A stretch of DNA of 64,000 nt from Shinella sp. CPCC 101442 (GTDB lineage: Bacteria; Pseudomonadota; Alphaproteobacteria; Rhizobiales; Rhizobiaceae): positions 868,001 to 932,000 of the forward strand of contig NZ_JALIQS010000002.1 in NCBI RefSeq assembly GCF_024704725.1. Reading direction: 5' to 3'. The notes beneath the pieces were generated by a model that saw only the letters and a program-made list of their open reading frames with translations, did no database searches and was not told the origin of the DNA. The translations under genes and the position numbers were made by a program. This document shows, one piece after another, positions 47,191 to 56,514 of this stretch (positions are counted from its first letter, which is position 1; every line of letters begins with the position of its first letter).

Positions 47191-47985
47191 GTGACCGAAA
47201 CCCCGTTCGACCTTTTTGCCCGCATCAGCCACAGCCGCACCGCCGACGAGGTCGTGCGGCAGATCGAGCTTTTGCTGCTCGAAGGCGTGCTGCGCGACGG
47301 CGACAGACTGCCCGGCGAACGCGAGCTTTCCAAGCGGCTCGACGTGTCGCGCCCGATCCTGCGCGATGCATTGAAGGAACTGGAAAATCGCGGATTGCTG
47401 ATCAGCCAGCATGGCGACGGCACCTATGTCGCCGACATTATCGGGCAGATATTTTCCCGCCCGGTCGTCGATCTCATCGCCCGGCACCAGCGGGCGACGG
47501 AGGACTATGTCGAGTACCGCCGGGAACTGGAAGGCATCACCGCCGAGCTCGCCGCCCGCCGCGCCACGGAATACGACCGGCAGATGCTGACCCGCATCAT
47601 GCAGGCGATGCGCGCGGCCCATGAGAGCGGCTCCTTCGACGCCGAACTCGAAACCGATGTTGAGTTGCACAACGCCATCGGCGAAGCCGCGCATAATATC
47701 ATCCTGCTGCACACGCTGCGCGCGTGCTACCGGCTGCTGGAACAGGGGATTTTTTTCCACCGTCACCTCGTTTTCTCCTCCGAAGAGGCGCGCGGCCATC
47801 TTCTCGCACAACACGAGGCGATCTATGCGGCCGTCATGGAAGGCGACGGAAATGCGGCACGAAATGCCGCACAGGCGCATATGGACTATATCGCCGTCGC
47901 AATCCGCGACGCCGAACGCAGCGGAGAATGGCAAAGAATTGCACAGCTGCGCATGCAAAAACGCGGTATTCCCCCACAAGCCTGA
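47191..47985 (+). CDS. GntR-family transcriptional regulator with FCD domain
   Basis: A 264-residue FadR-subfamily regulator. The winged HTH (about 15-80) has LLLEGVLRDGDRLPGERELSKRLDVSRPILRDALKELENRGLL; the FCD ligand domain (about 95-240) has DYVEYRRELEGITAELAARRAT and the histidine-rich LHNAIGEAAHN, and ends with HLLAQHEAIYAAVMEGD and HMDYI, where the metal-ligand Asp/His pattern is intact. Members such as GlcC, LldR and PdhR sense small organic acids, so a glycolate or lactate link is possible given glcDEF nearby. It begins with GTG at 47191. Confidence 0.92.
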   Translation: MTETPFDLFARISHSRTADEVVRQIELLLLEGVLRDGDRLPGERELSKRLDVSRPILRDALKELENRGLLISQHGDGTYVADIIGQIFSRPVVDLIARHQRATEDYVEYRRELEGITAELAARRATEYDRQMLTRIMQAMRAAHESGSFDAELETDVELHNAIGEAAHNIILLHTLRACYRLLEQGIFFHRHLVFSSEEARGHLLAQHEAIYAAVMEGDGNAARNAAQAHMDYIAVAIRDAERSGEWQRIAQLRMQKRGIPPQA

Positions 47986-48065
47986 CTTGCGCCGTAAATC
48001 TCACGCAAGCATGATGAACGATAAACGAGTCGGCAGATCCATGCCGCGAGAGGAACCACAAGACC

Positions 48066-48581
48066 TTGAACATTCTCAACCGTATCGCAAGTGACGTCCA
48101 ACTCATGTTCCGCAGACCCATGCGCGAGCAGTATGGCGCACTGTGCTATCGGCTGAAGAAGAGGAGTTCGGCGGTCGAGGTTCTCCTCATCACCAGCCGC
48201 GACACCGGTCGTTGGGTCATTCCCAAGGGGTGGCCGATGGACGGCAAGAGCGCCGCCGCCGCCGCCGCCCGCGAGGCCTGGGAAGAGGCCGGCGTGAAGG
48301 GCAAGGTCGCCGATGCCTCGATCGGCAGCTATCACTACCTGAAGGGCATGCCGGAAGGGCTGAAGGTCGATTGCCGCGTGCGTGTTTTCGCGCTCGAGGT
48401 GGATGACATCTGCAAGAACTTTCCGGAAAAGGGCGAGCGTCGCGCCGAATGGGTCGATTGCACCGAGGCTGCCGCCCGCGTGCATGAGCCGGGCCTCAAG
48501 GCGCTGCTTCTTGCCTTCGAACAGAAAATTCTCGCTGACGTCGCTCCCGCGGCCAAAAACGGCACGACCGGCGCCCAATAG
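48066..48581 (+). CDS. Nudix hydrolase
   Basis: A 171-residue Nudix protein. The box region reads PKGWPMDGKSAAAAAAREAW then EEAGV: Gly and the REAWEEAG helix are present, but the first box Glu, expected seven residues after the Gly, is Lys. The same KGWPMDGK pattern is common in rhizobial relatives, as I recall them, so this is a subfamily trait and not damage. Likely substrates are diadenosine or diphosphoinositol polyphosphates. The start TTG at 48066 gives LNILNRIASDVQLMFRRP, a conserved opening, with GAGAGGAA about ten bases before it. Confidence 0.88.
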   Translation: MNILNRIASDVQLMFRRPMREQYGALCYRLKKRSSAVEVLLITSRDTGRWVIPKGWPMDGKSAAAAAAREAWEEAGVKGKVADASIGSYHYLKGMPEGLKVDCRVRVFALEVDDICKNFPEKGERRAEWVDCTEAAARVHEPGLKALLLAFEQKILADVAPAAKNGTTGAQ

Positions 48582-48650
48582 CGCGCATCGTCATATTGCC
48601 GCCGATGCCCTGAGGCGATACTGCCTTTTGGCAATTACGGAGCAGCATGA

Positions 48651-50153
48651 ATGGCGAATTCTCAGGTCCAGCTACGCAAGCCGACGCTGGACAAGGATCT
48701 GGAAAAACTGACCTTCACCGAACAGGCCACGCACTTCGTGCTGCGGTCGTGGACGGGTGTAGGCATTTCGCTGGTCTTCCTGCTCATCGCCATGGCCGTT
48801 GCCAACACATTCGCGACCGGCACGCCGGGCGTTCTCGTCGTTGCCGTCACGGCCGCCCTTGCCGCCTACATGGCCATGAACATCGGCGCGAACGACGTGA
48901 CGAACAATGTGGGTGCGGCCGTCGGCGCGCGCGCCATGAGCATGGGCGTGGCGCTCGCCATCGCCGCCATCTTCGAGATTGCGGGCGCCCTGCTCGCCGG
49001 CCAGGGCGTTGCCCAGACCGTCGCGTCGGGCATCGTCGATCGCGCCGTCTTCCCGAGCCCCGACGTCTTCGCCTGGGCGATGATGGCAGCCCTCATTTCC
49101 GCGGCCCTGTGGATCAATATCGCCACGCTCGCCAATGCGCCGATCTCCACCACCCACTCCATCATCGGCGGCGTCATCGGCGCAGGCGCGGCGGCGAGCG
49201 GTTTTCACAGCGTGCAATGGGACGCCATCGCCGTCATCGTCGTCAGCTGGACCGTCTCGCCGATCCTCGGCGGCGTGATCGCGGCGGCATGCCTCTATTT
49301 CATCAAGGAATTCATCATCTACCGCGACGACAAGATCGAAGCGGCCAAGACCTGGGTTCCCGTGCTCGTCGCCGTCATGGCCGGCTCCTTCGCGGCGTTT
49401 CTCGTCAATGGCGGCACAAACGGCTTCTATGACATTCCGATCGGCAAGGCGCTCCTCGTCGGCCTCGGCTTCGGCATCGCCACTTATGTCGTCACGCGCC
49501 CGATCATCCGCCGCACCGCGGAAGGCCTCGACAACCGCAACCAGTCGCTGCGCGTGCTCTTTCGCATTCCGCTGATCTGTTCGGCGGCACTGCTCTCCTT
49601 CGCCCATGGCGCCAACGACGTGTCGAACGCCGTCGGCCCGCTCTATGGCGTCGTCTCCGCGCTACGCTCGGGCGACAGCGGCAGCGGGGCGGCGATCCCC
49701 CTCTGGGTGATGATCATCGGCGCCTTCGGCATCTCGCTCGGCCTGCTGCTGTTCGGCCCGCGCCTCATCCGCATCGTCGGCAACGAGATCACCAAGCTCA
49801 ATCCGATGCGCGCCTTCTGCGTGGCGCTGTCCTCCGCCGTCGCCGTGCTGACCGCCTCCGCTTTCGCGGTTCCCGTCTCCTCCACCCATATAGCCGTCGG
49901 CGCAGTCTTCGGTGTCGGGCTTTTCCGTGAGTGGTACACGCGCAATTCGCAGCGCCGGATCGACTATATCCGCAGCCGCGGCAACGGCATCGCGCCCGAG
50001 GAAGAACCGGCCAATCTCGACGAGACCCGTCGGCGCTATCTCGTGCGCCGCTCGCATTTCATGACGATCATCTCGGCCTGGATCGTGACGCTGCCCGTCT
50101 CCGCCATGCTCTCGGCCCTCGTCTTCCTCGCGCTCAACGCACTCTTCACCTGA
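48651..50153 (+). CDS. pit: Inorganic phosphate transporter, Pit family
   Basis: A 500-residue inner-membrane low-affinity phosphate/proton (metal-phosphate) symporter. The family's duplicated signatures are both present: [19 protein letters not shown] near residue 80 and [14 protein letters not shown] near 322, each with an associated [10 protein letters not shown] / [10 protein letters not shown] segment. About 11 transmembrane segments are visible. It is longer than E. coli PitA at its N-terminus (hydrophilic lead of 30 residues). The ATG at 48651 follows GGAG by eight bases. rsmE begins ten bases later, so they may be co-transcribed. Confidence 0.95.
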   Translation: MANSQVQLRKPTLDKDLEKLTFTEQATHFVLRSWTGVGISLVFLLIAMAVANTFATGTPGVLVVAVTAALAAYMAMNIGANDVTNNVGAAVGARAMSMGVALAIAAIFEIAGALLAGQGVAQTVASGIVDRAVFPSPDVFAWAMMAALISAALWINIATLANAPISTTHSIIGGVIGAGAAASGFHSVQWDAIAVIVVSWTVSPILGGVIAAACLYFIKEFIIYRDDKIEAAKTWVPVLVAVMAGSFAAFLVNGGTNGFYDIPIGKALLVGLGFGIATYVVTRPIIRRTAEGLDNRNQSLRVLFRIPLICSAALLSFAHGANDVSNAVGPLYGVVSALRSGDSGSGAAIPLWVMIIGAFGISLGLLLFGPRLIRIVGNEITKLNPMRAFCVALSSAVAVLTASAFAVPVSSTHIAVGAVFGVGLFREWYTRNSQRRIDYIRSRGNGIAPEEEPANLDETRRRYLVRRSHFMTIISAWIVTLPVSAMLSALVFLALNALFT

Positions 50154-50163
50154 GAACCAGACC

Positions 50164-50901
50164 ATGCGTGCCAATTACCGGATGCAGCGCCTCTTCGTCG
50201 GCGACGGCCTTGTGGAAGGACAGGCTTTCGAGGCCTCGAAGGAACACTTCCACTATCTCGCCAATGTGCTGCGCATGGGGGACGGCGATGCCGTGCTGCT
50301 GTTCAACGGGCGCGACGGCGAGTGGCGTGCGGACCTGTCGCTGCCGACCCGCAAGCGCCTGCTCCTGACGCCGGTCGAACAGACCCGCCCGCAGCCGGCT
50401 CCGTCGGACCTGCACTATCTCTTCGCGCCGCTGAAAGTCGGCCGGCTCGACTATCTCGTGCAGAAGGCCGTGGAGATGGGTGCGGGCGTGCTGCAACCCG
50501 TCATGACACAGCATGTGCAGGGCAAGATCACCAGCATCGAGCGGCTTGAGGCGAATGCCACCGAGGCCGCGGAACAATGCGGCATTCTCGCTATCCCGCG
50601 CGTCGCGGCGCCCCGCAAGCTGGAGGATCTGCTCTCCGACTGGCCGCGCGAACGCCGCATCGTCTTCTGCGACGAGGGTCATGGCAGCCAGAACCCGCTG
50701 CCGGTGCTTCAGGCGATCACGGAGCGCAAGCTGGCGCTGCTCGTCGGCCCGGAGGGCGGCTTTTCCGATGAGGAGCGGACGCTCCTGCGCAATCTCGATT
50801 TCGTCACGCCCATTCCGCTCGGCCCCCGCATCCTGCGCGCCGATACGGCGGCGGTCGCGGCGATGGCGGTCATCCAGGCGGCAATCGGTGATTGGCATTA
50901 G
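50164..50901 (+). CDS. rsmE: 16S rRNA (uracil(1498)-N3)-methyltransferase RsmE
   Basis: RsmE methylates U1498 in 16S rRNA. The 245-residue protein has the PUA-like N-domain ([34 protein letters not shown]) and the SPOUT knot with [17 protein letters not shown] and [16 protein letters not shown], where SAM binds. Length and motifs are normal. It follows pit by ten bases on the plus strand. The ribosome site (GAGAACC) is weak. Confidence 0.96.
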   Translation: MRANYRMQRLFVGDGLVEGQAFEASKEHFHYLANVLRMGDGDAVLLFNGRDGEWRADLSLPTRKRLLLTPVEQTRPQPAPSDLHYLFAPLKVGRLDYLVQKAVEMGAGVLQPVMTQHVQGKITSIERLEANATEAAEQCGILAIPRVAAPRKLEDLLSDWPRERRIVFCDEGHGSQNPLPVLQAITERKLALLVGPEGGFSDEERTLLRNLDFVTPIPLGPRILRADTAAVAAMAVIQAAIGDWH

Positions 50902-51071
50902 GCAATTTTTTGCGCTTGCCTGCCCGCAAGGAAGATTTTTCCCGAAAAGTCGAATGGGATTTTTTGAATCTGCCTTGAAAGGAATTCGCTTGCACCGCAT
51001 CTATTTCCGGTCCAAGCACCCTCCCAAGCCCGGCGCTCCGCCGGGCGCCATCCGTTCAGAAGAAGACGCCC

Positions 51072-52445
51072 ATGGCCCGTGATACCACCGACCAGACGCC
51101 GATCCGCACCGTCGCGGACATGGCGGAATACCTCGCCGACGGCAACAAGCCGAAGGAAAGGTTCCGCATCGGCACCGAGCACGAGAAATTCGTCTTCTTT
51201 ACGGCCGATAACAGTCCCGTACCCTATTTCGGCGACGCCAGCATCTCGGCGCTCTTGAACGGCATGCAGGCCAAGACCGGCTGGGAACCGATCATCGATG
51301 CCGGCAACATCATCGGCCTGGCAGAGCCGTCCGGCATGGGCGCGATTTCGCTGGAGCCCGGCGGCCAGTTCGAGCTTTCGGGCGCGCCGCTCGAAACGCT
51401 GCACCAGACCTGCAAGGAATCCAACCAGCACCTCGCGACGCTGCGCGAGATCGCCGAACCGCTCGGCATCCGCTTCCTCGGCATGGGCGGCAGCCCGAAA
51501 TGGACGTTCCCGGAAACGCCCCGTATGCCGAAAAGCCGTTACGACATCATGACCCGCTACATGCCGAAGGTCGGCAGCCAGGGCCTCGACATGATGTATC
51601 GCACCTGCACGATCCAGGTGAATCTCGACTTCTCCTCGGAAGTCGACATGCGCCGCAAGATGCAGGTGTCGCTGAAGCTGCAGTCCATGGCGACCGCGCT
51701 CTTCGCCTCCTCGCCCTTCACCGATGGCAAGCCGAACGGCCTGCTGTCCTGGCGCGGCGATATCTGGCGCGACACCGACAACAACCGCTCCGGCCTCATC
51801 CCCTTCGCCTTCAAGCCGGATTTCGGCTTTGCGAACTATGTCGAATGGGCGCTCGACGTGCCGATGTATTTCGTCGTGCGCGACGGCAAGTATCACGATT
51901 GCACCCATGTCACCTTCCGCCAGTTCATGGCCGGCGCGCTGAAGGGCGAGATCGCCGACTACGAACCCAATATCGGCGACTGGACGAACCATCTTTCGAC
52001 GCTCTTCCCGGATGTCCGCCTCAAGCGCTTCCTCGAAATGCGCGGCGCGGACGGCGGCCCGTGGCGCCGCATCTGTGCGCTGCCGGCCTTCTGGGTCGGC
52101 CTGCTCTATGACGACGGCGCGCTGGACGCGGCCGAAGCCCTGACGCGCGACTGGACCGTCGAGGAAGTCTCGGCACTGCGCGATGCCGTGCCGGCGCGGG
52201 GCCTCAAGGCCGATTTCCGCGGCAAGCCGCTGCTCGACGTCGCCCGCGAAGTCGTTTCCATCTCGCGCCAGGGCCTTGCCGCCCGCGCCCGCCTCAATGG
52301 CGACGGTGTCGACGAGACGATCTTCCTCGCCCCGCTCGACGAAGTGCTGGCCAAGAAGGCAACGCTCGCAGAGGACATGCTGGCGCTCTACAACGGCCGC
52401 TGGAACGGGTCCGTCGAGCCGGTCTTTACCGATTACCAGTACTGA
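51072..52445 (+). CDS. gshA: Glutamate-cysteine ligase GshA, plant/alphaproteobacterial type
   Basis: GshA makes gamma-glutamylcysteine, the first step of glutathione synthesis. The 457-residue protein has FRIGTEHEKFVF (the Mg/ATP-binding Glu), LEPGGQFELSGAPLETLHQT, FLGMGGSPKWTFPETPRMPKSRY and the CTIQVNLDFSSEVDMRRKMQVSL segment that define the plant-type family, distinct from E. coli GshA. The redox-regulated plant cysteines cannot be judged by eye. A 170-base gap separates it from rsmE and probably holds its promoter. Confidence 0.95.
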   Translation: MARDTTDQTPIRTVADMAEYLADGNKPKERFRIGTEHEKFVFFTADNSPVPYFGDASISALLNGMQAKTGWEPIIDAGNIIGLAEPSGMGAISLEPGGQFELSGAPLETLHQTCKESNQHLATLREIAEPLGIRFLGMGGSPKWTFPETPRMPKSRYDIMTRYMPKVGSQGLDMMYRTCTIQVNLDFSSEVDMRRKMQVSLKLQSMATALFASSPFTDGKPNGLLSWRGDIWRDTDNNRSGLIPFAFKPDFGFANYVEWALDVPMYFVVRDGKYHDCTHVTFRQFMAGALKGEIADYEPNIGDWTNHLSTLFPDVRLKRFLEMRGADGGPWRRICALPAFWVGLLYDDGALDAAEALTRDWTVEEVSALRDAVPARGLKADFRGKPLLDVAREVVSISRQGLAARARLNGDGVDETIFLAPLDEVLAKKATLAEDMLALYNGRWNGSVEPVFTDYQY

Positions 52446-52490
52446 GCATCACGCCAAAAAGCGGTTTGCGCCGCCAAAATTCCCGTTATA

Positions 52491-52516
52491 GTGCAGGCAC
52501 ATGCATGTGCCTGCAC
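52491..52516. promoter_or_regulatory. Perfect 26-bp palindrome before the DUF937 gene
   Basis: The half-site is GTGCAGGCACATG, followed at once by its reverse complement with no spacer and no mismatch. TATAGT (52487-52492), a possible -10 box, overlaps its left edge. A repressor bound here would block transcription of the DUF937 gene, whose ATG is at 52538. It has no T-tail, so it is not a terminator of gshA. Confidence 0.7.
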
Positions 52517-52537
52517 ATACTGGAGAGGGGTCCGCTG

Positions 52538-53377
52538 ATGCTTTCGCTTTACGACATGATGATGCAGGCGCAAAACGGTAATGCCGTGGAAACCATGGCG
52601 CGCCAGTTTGGTCTCGCCCAGGAACAGGCGACAAAGGCCGTCGCCGCGCTGATGCCGGCCTTTTCCGAAGGTTTCAAGCGCAACGCTGCCAATCCTTACG
52701 ACATGGCCGCCTTCATGAAGGCGCTGACCACCGGCGAGCACGCGAAATATTTTGAAGACGTCTCCAAGGCCTTCACGCCGCAAGGGCTGGCGGAAGGCAA
52801 CGGCATCCTCGGCCATCTCTTCGGCAACAAGGACGTCTCGCGCGCCATCGCCGCGCAGGCCGCACAGATGACCGGCATCGGCCAGGAAGTCTACAAGCAG
52901 ATGCTGCCCGTCATGGCGAGCGCGCTGATGGGCGGTATCTTCAAGCAGTCGCTTGCCCCCTTCTTCCCCGGCGGCGGATCCACGCAGGCCAACCCCTTCG
53001 CCGACATGATGCAGCAGTGGGCGGAAGCGACGGGCTTTGCCAAGAAGCAGGAACCGGCCAATCCCTTCACCGACAACCCGTTCACACAGGCCGCGCAGGA
53101 GTTCTTCGGCACGAAGAAGGAGGCGACACCCGCCAATCCCTTCACCGACAATCCCTTCGCCAAGGCCTTTCAGGACATGATGGGAAGCATGACCGGCCAG
53201 CCGGCGGCAAGCGAAAAGCCGAGCGCACCGGAAGCCACGCCGGCGGACACGCTCAAGAGCTTCGTCAACACGATGTTCGACACCGGTCTCGACATGCAGA
53301 AGGACTACCAGCGCAACATCGAATCGATCTTCGAGACCATGCGCAATGGCATGGAGGCAAACGGCAAGAAAGGCTGA
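52538..53377 (+). CDS. DUF937-type protein with NPF repeats
   Basis: A 279-residue protein. The N-terminal part (1-135) has LYDMMMQAQNGNAVETMARQFGLAQEQATKAVAALMPAFSEGFKRN and GILGHLFGNKDVSRAIAAQAAQMTGI, the DUF937 (YidB-like) pattern of small helical repeats. From 150 to 215 it has five NPF motifs, two of them inside an almost identical PANPFTDNPF repeat, then an acidic Pro/Ala linker and a helical end with DTGLDMQKDYQRNIESIFETM. No signal peptide. The ATG at 52538 has GGAGAGGGG seven bases before it. The function is unknown. Confidence 0.82.
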   Translation: MLSLYDMMMQAQNGNAVETMARQFGLAQEQATKAVAALMPAFSEGFKRNAANPYDMAAFMKALTTGEHAKYFEDVSKAFTPQGLAEGNGILGHLFGNKDVSRAIAAQAAQMTGIGQEVYKQMLPVMASALMGGIFKQSLAPFFPGGGSTQANPFADMMQQWAEATGFAKKQEPANPFTDNPFTQAAQEFFGTKKEATPANPFTDNPFAKAFQDMMGSMTGQPAASEKPSAPEATPADTLKSFVNTMFDTGLDMQKDYQRNIESIFETMRNGMEANGKKG

Positions 53378-53380
53378 GGC

Positions 53381-55630
53381 TTACGCCGCAGCCCTCGTCC
53401 GCGCAGCCTCCGCCGGCACGTTGAAGCGTTCGACGATGGCGGCCAGCGAGCGCGTGTCGCCCGCGAGGCCGGACATGCCAGCCGCCGTCTGCGAGACGGC
53501 CTGACGGTTCTGCGCCGTCACCTGTTCCATGGCACTCATCGAGCGGCTGATATCGCCGAGGCTTGAGGATTGCTGGTTGGCGGCCGTCGCGATCGAGTGG
53601 ATGTGATCGTTGATGCGAGTGACCTGCTCGGCGATGCCCGACAGAGCCGAACCCGCCTGCTGCACGAGTTCCACGCCCTTGGCGACCTCGACGCCCGACT
53701 TGGTGATGAGCGCCTTGATGTCCTTGGCGGCATTGGCCGAGCGCTGCGCCAGCTCGCGCACTTCCTGCGCGACGACGGCAAAGCCCTTACCCGCCTCCCC
53801 GGCCCGCGCCGCTTCCACGCCGGCATTCAGGGCAAGCAGGTTCGTCTGGAAGGCGATTTCGTCGATGACGTTGATGATGCTGGAGATTTCGCGCGACGCG
53901 CCCTCGATGCGCTCCATTGCCGAGACGGCATCCGAGACGACACGGCCGGACAGGTCCGTGCTGCCCTTGGCCTCCGTCGCCATGCGCGAGGCCTGGTCGG
54001 CGCGCTCGGTGGAACTGCGGATCGCCTGCATCATCTGGCTTACGGCCTCCGTCGTGCGCTCCAGCGCCTCGACCTGACTTTCCGTGCGCGTGGCGATGTC
54101 GCGCGCTGCGGCGTCGACATGAGCGACCTTGCCGTCGATCGACCGGGCATTGGAGGAGACGGCGGCGATGGTTTCGGCGAGGCGGCGCACCGAAGTGTTG
54201 AAGTCGATGCGCAGTTCGTCGAGCCCGTCGGCGAATTCGTGCTGGATGACGGTGGAAAGGTCGCCGGCCGACAGGCGCTCCAGCGCCGCACCCAGCGTTT
54301 CGACGGCCTCCTGCACCTGGCGCTGCTGTTCGGCCTTGGCCGCTTCCTGCGTCTGCTGTTCACGGACGGCCTGGTCGCGATTCTCGGCGGTCGCGCGTTC
54401 CAGCGCGTCCTTTTCCAGCACGGCGGCGCGGAAGACGGCGACCGAGCGAACCATATCCCCGATCTCGTCGGCGCGGTTCTCCCTGGGCAGCGCGATTTCG
54501 GTGTTGCCGGCGGCGAGTTCGGTCATGGCGTCCACGAGCTGGTGGATCGGCCGTGTCAGCGCGCGGGAAAAGACGATGGCCGCGAGGATGGCAAGGCCGA
54601 TGATCGCCGCCGTGAGGCCCAGCACGATGAGCGTGCCGCGCATCAGGCCGGCCGTCGCTTCCGCCCGGGCAATCTTGGCGATAACGGACCATTCGGCGCC
54701 GCCGAAGGAAAGCGGCGCGGCGGCGGCATAGAGCTCCGTGCCGGCCGCGTCGGTGATCGTGCCGTGGGTTTCGCTGCCGGCGGGCAGGCCGGCAAGGTCG
54801 AGGCGGGTTTTCAGCGCATCGGCTTCCGGCGTGCGGGCGGAATCGGTCAGCACCGTGCCATCGCCGCGCACCAGCAGGGTTTCGCCGGTTTCACCGAGGC
54901 CCTTGCTGTTGCCGAAGATGCCGTCGATCTTGGCGTTCGGCACGCGGATCGCCATGATGCCGAGCGTGCGGCCGTTCATGGTGATGGGCGCCGCAACGAA
55001 GGCTGCCGGTGCGCCGTCGAGGGCGGCGTAGGCCGAGAAATCGGAGAAGACGATCTTGCCCGGCTCCTTGAGGGCCATGGCATCGTTGAAAGCCCTCGCC
55101 AGGCCGCTGTCCTTGTAGGGGCCGGTCAGCACATTGGTGCCGAAATCCTCGGCCTTGGCGACGGAATAGAGCACATTGCCCTTGGGATCGATCATGTAGA
55201 GATCGGCATAGCCCTGTGACTCCAGATGCTTGCGGAAGGTCACGTGGTACTGCTTGTGCGAGCGGTCGAAATTGTCCTTCTTGGCGGTATCGAGCAGCGC
55301 GCGCTGATCGGGGGCGTTCGGATTGTTCTTGATATAGCGGTCGTGCAGCTCGCCGGCCGGATCCTTGCCGAGCGCGCCCCAGGCGCCGGCAAACCCGTAG
55401 AACGCCTGCGTCGTCGGCATGGCGCTGGACAGGCTGATGAGATCGAGCTTCATGCCCTCGAGATAGGCGCGCGCCTCGTTGCGCCGGCCATCGGCCGTCG
55501 CCTCCAGTTTCTGCATCACCTGCTCGGTAACGGTTTCGGCGGATACGACCAGCGACACGGCGCTGGCGGCACCGATGGAAAGCAGCGTGAGCACGGCAGC
55601 AGCGATGGGCAGTTTACGCGAAATCCGCAT
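53381..55630 (-). CDS. Methyl-accepting chemotaxis protein with periplasmic Cache-type sensor
   Basis: A 749-residue chemoreceptor. It has an N-terminal membrane segment (IAAAVLTLLSIGAASAVSLVVSA), a long periplasmic region with Cache-like signatures (GYADLYMIDPKGNVLYSVAKAEDFG, GRTLGIMAIRVP, GETGETLLVRGDGTVL), a second membrane segment (TLIVLGLTAAIIGLAILAAIVFS), a HAMP domain (RPIHQLVDAMTELAAGN) and the signalling tip EIAFQTNLLALNAGVEAARAGEAG. No C-terminal NWETF pentapeptide is present. The ATG at 55630 gives a standard membrane anchor; an ATG at 55690 has no ribosome site either. It converges with the DUF937 gene, three bases apart. Confidence 0.94.
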   Translation of the reverse strand: MRISRKLPIAAAVLTLLSIGAASAVSLVVSAETVTEQVMQKLEATADGRRNEARAYLEGMKLDLISLSSAMPTTQAFYGFAGAWGALGKDPAGELHDRYIKNNPNAPDQRALLDTAKKDNFDRSHKQYHVTFRKHLESQGYADLYMIDPKGNVLYSVAKAEDFGTNVLTGPYKDSGLARAFNDAMALKEPGKIVFSDFSAYAALDGAPAAFVAAPITMNGRTLGIMAIRVPNAKIDGIFGNSKGLGETGETLLVRGDGTVLTDSARTPEADALKTRLDLAGLPAGSETHGTITDAAGTELYAAAAPLSFGGAEWSVIAKIARAEATAGLMRGTLIVLGLTAAIIGLAILAAIVFSRALTRPIHQLVDAMTELAAGNTEIALPRENRADEIGDMVRSVAVFRAAVLEKDALERATAENRDQAVREQQTQEAAKAEQQRQVQEAVETLGAALERLSAGDLSTVIQHEFADGLDELRIDFNTSVRRLAETIAAVSSNARSIDGKVAHVDAAARDIATRTESQVEALERTTEAVSQMMQAIRSSTERADQASRMATEAKGSTDLSGRVVSDAVSAMERIEGASREISSIINVIDEIAFQTNLLALNAGVEAARAGEAGKGFAVVAQEVRELAQRSANAAKDIKALITKSGVEVAKGVELVQQAGSALSGIAEQVTRINDHIHSIATAANQQSSSLGDISRSMSAMEQVTAQNRQAVSQTAAGMSGLAGDTRSLAAIVERFNVPAEAARTRAAA

Positions 55631-55740
55631 GGCGATCCGTCCGACAACAGGGGCGTTGGTCCGGCTCATCCGGAAAGCAGACGGCATCATGCCCGCGAAA
55701 AGGCTTTCGCGGCTGCCAGGGGAACGGTAGCGAAGGGAGG

Positions 55741-55755
55741 TTTACCTAAGGTAAA
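55741..55755. promoter_or_regulatory. Palindrome upstream of the chemoreceptor gene
   Basis: TTTACCT-A-AGGTAAA is a perfect 7-bp inverted repeat about 110 bases before the chemoreceptor ATG. Its minus-strand TTAGGTAAAC is also present near 34659. It could be an operator or activator site; no regulator is named by the sequence. Confidence 0.4.
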
Positions 55756-55780
55756 GCCGATTTTGTGAGATCTGCTTATG

Positions 55781-55819
55781 AAAAAGCCCGACGCGGACCT
55801 TGGGAGTCGCACGCCGGGC
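55781..55819 (-). terminator. Terminator downstream of the DUF1127 gene
   Basis: On the minus strand an imperfect GC-rich stem (GCCCGGCGTGCGAC with GTCCGCGTCGGGC) closes a seven-base loop and is followed by TTTTTC. It lies about 135 bases after the DUF1127 stop codon. Confidence 0.7.
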
Positions 55820-55954
55820 AAGCAGCAGGGTTATTGGCTCTCACCCTGCGGGGAAGGAAAGCAATTCCAGCAAAAGCGCGAAGCGATTTCGCGTCCGGAA
55901 TTGCGTCAATGCTGCGGTGTCGGCCCGGGAGGGATAGGCCGGCACCATCGAAAA

Positions 55955-56251
55955 TCAATCCAGACGGCCGCTGCGCAGGTGACGACGGGCACGTTCGCGC
56001 GAGGCGATGGTCAGGTACAGACCGGCATCCGTGAAGAAGGATGCGGCGCGGACGTCCTGAACATCGTTCCGGCACAGCCCCATGTCGTAGAGCTGGTGGT
56101 CGTCGAGTTCGTTCAGCCGGTTGATCACGCGGCGGTTCTGCCATGCGCGGACAAATTTGGCGGCGGCATTGCTGACGCGGGCAAAGAGGGTCGGGGCCGG
56201 ACGGCGCGTTGCGAGGATATCGATTTCCATCTTGCGGTCGATCATGCGCAT
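55955..56251 (-). CDS. DUF1127 family small protein
   Basis: A 98-residue basic protein with the DUF1127 signature in the middle: WQNRRVINRLNELDDHQLYDMGLCRNDV, a short helix-turn-helix-like hairpin. Rhizobial DUF1127 proteins, especially the very short ones, affect RNA decay and phosphate or carbon metabolism in related bacteria; this longer form has an N-terminal helical extension and a basic tail (ERARRHLRSGR). The ATG at 56251 has AAAGGAG seven bases before it, so it is well translated. It is divergent from the LysR gene and followed by a terminator. Confidence 0.88.
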   Translation of the reverse strand: MRMIDRKMEIDILATRRPAPTLFARVSNAAAKFVRAWQNRRVINRLNELDDHQLYDMGLCRNDVQDVRAASFFTDAGLYLTIASRERARRHLRSGRLD

Positions 56252-56514
56252 GGCATTTCTCCTTTCCGGCTCGGCGATCCATCGTCCTTCGATGGGGTTT
56301 CGCGCGACACCCGTGATTGTTCACCGCTCACAGGGATGAGCGGCGGTTCAAAAGTCAGGTTTCAAGTGGAGCCATCCGGCGGAGGTCGAAGCTGGACGGC
56401 AAATCCCGTCGAGCGGTGGATCAACTTGAGATCCATCGTTCAACAATTGCTTTTTCGCAGAATCTCATTGATCAGTCCAACGAATGTTTCTAATAGTATC
56501 AATCAAACAATCTT

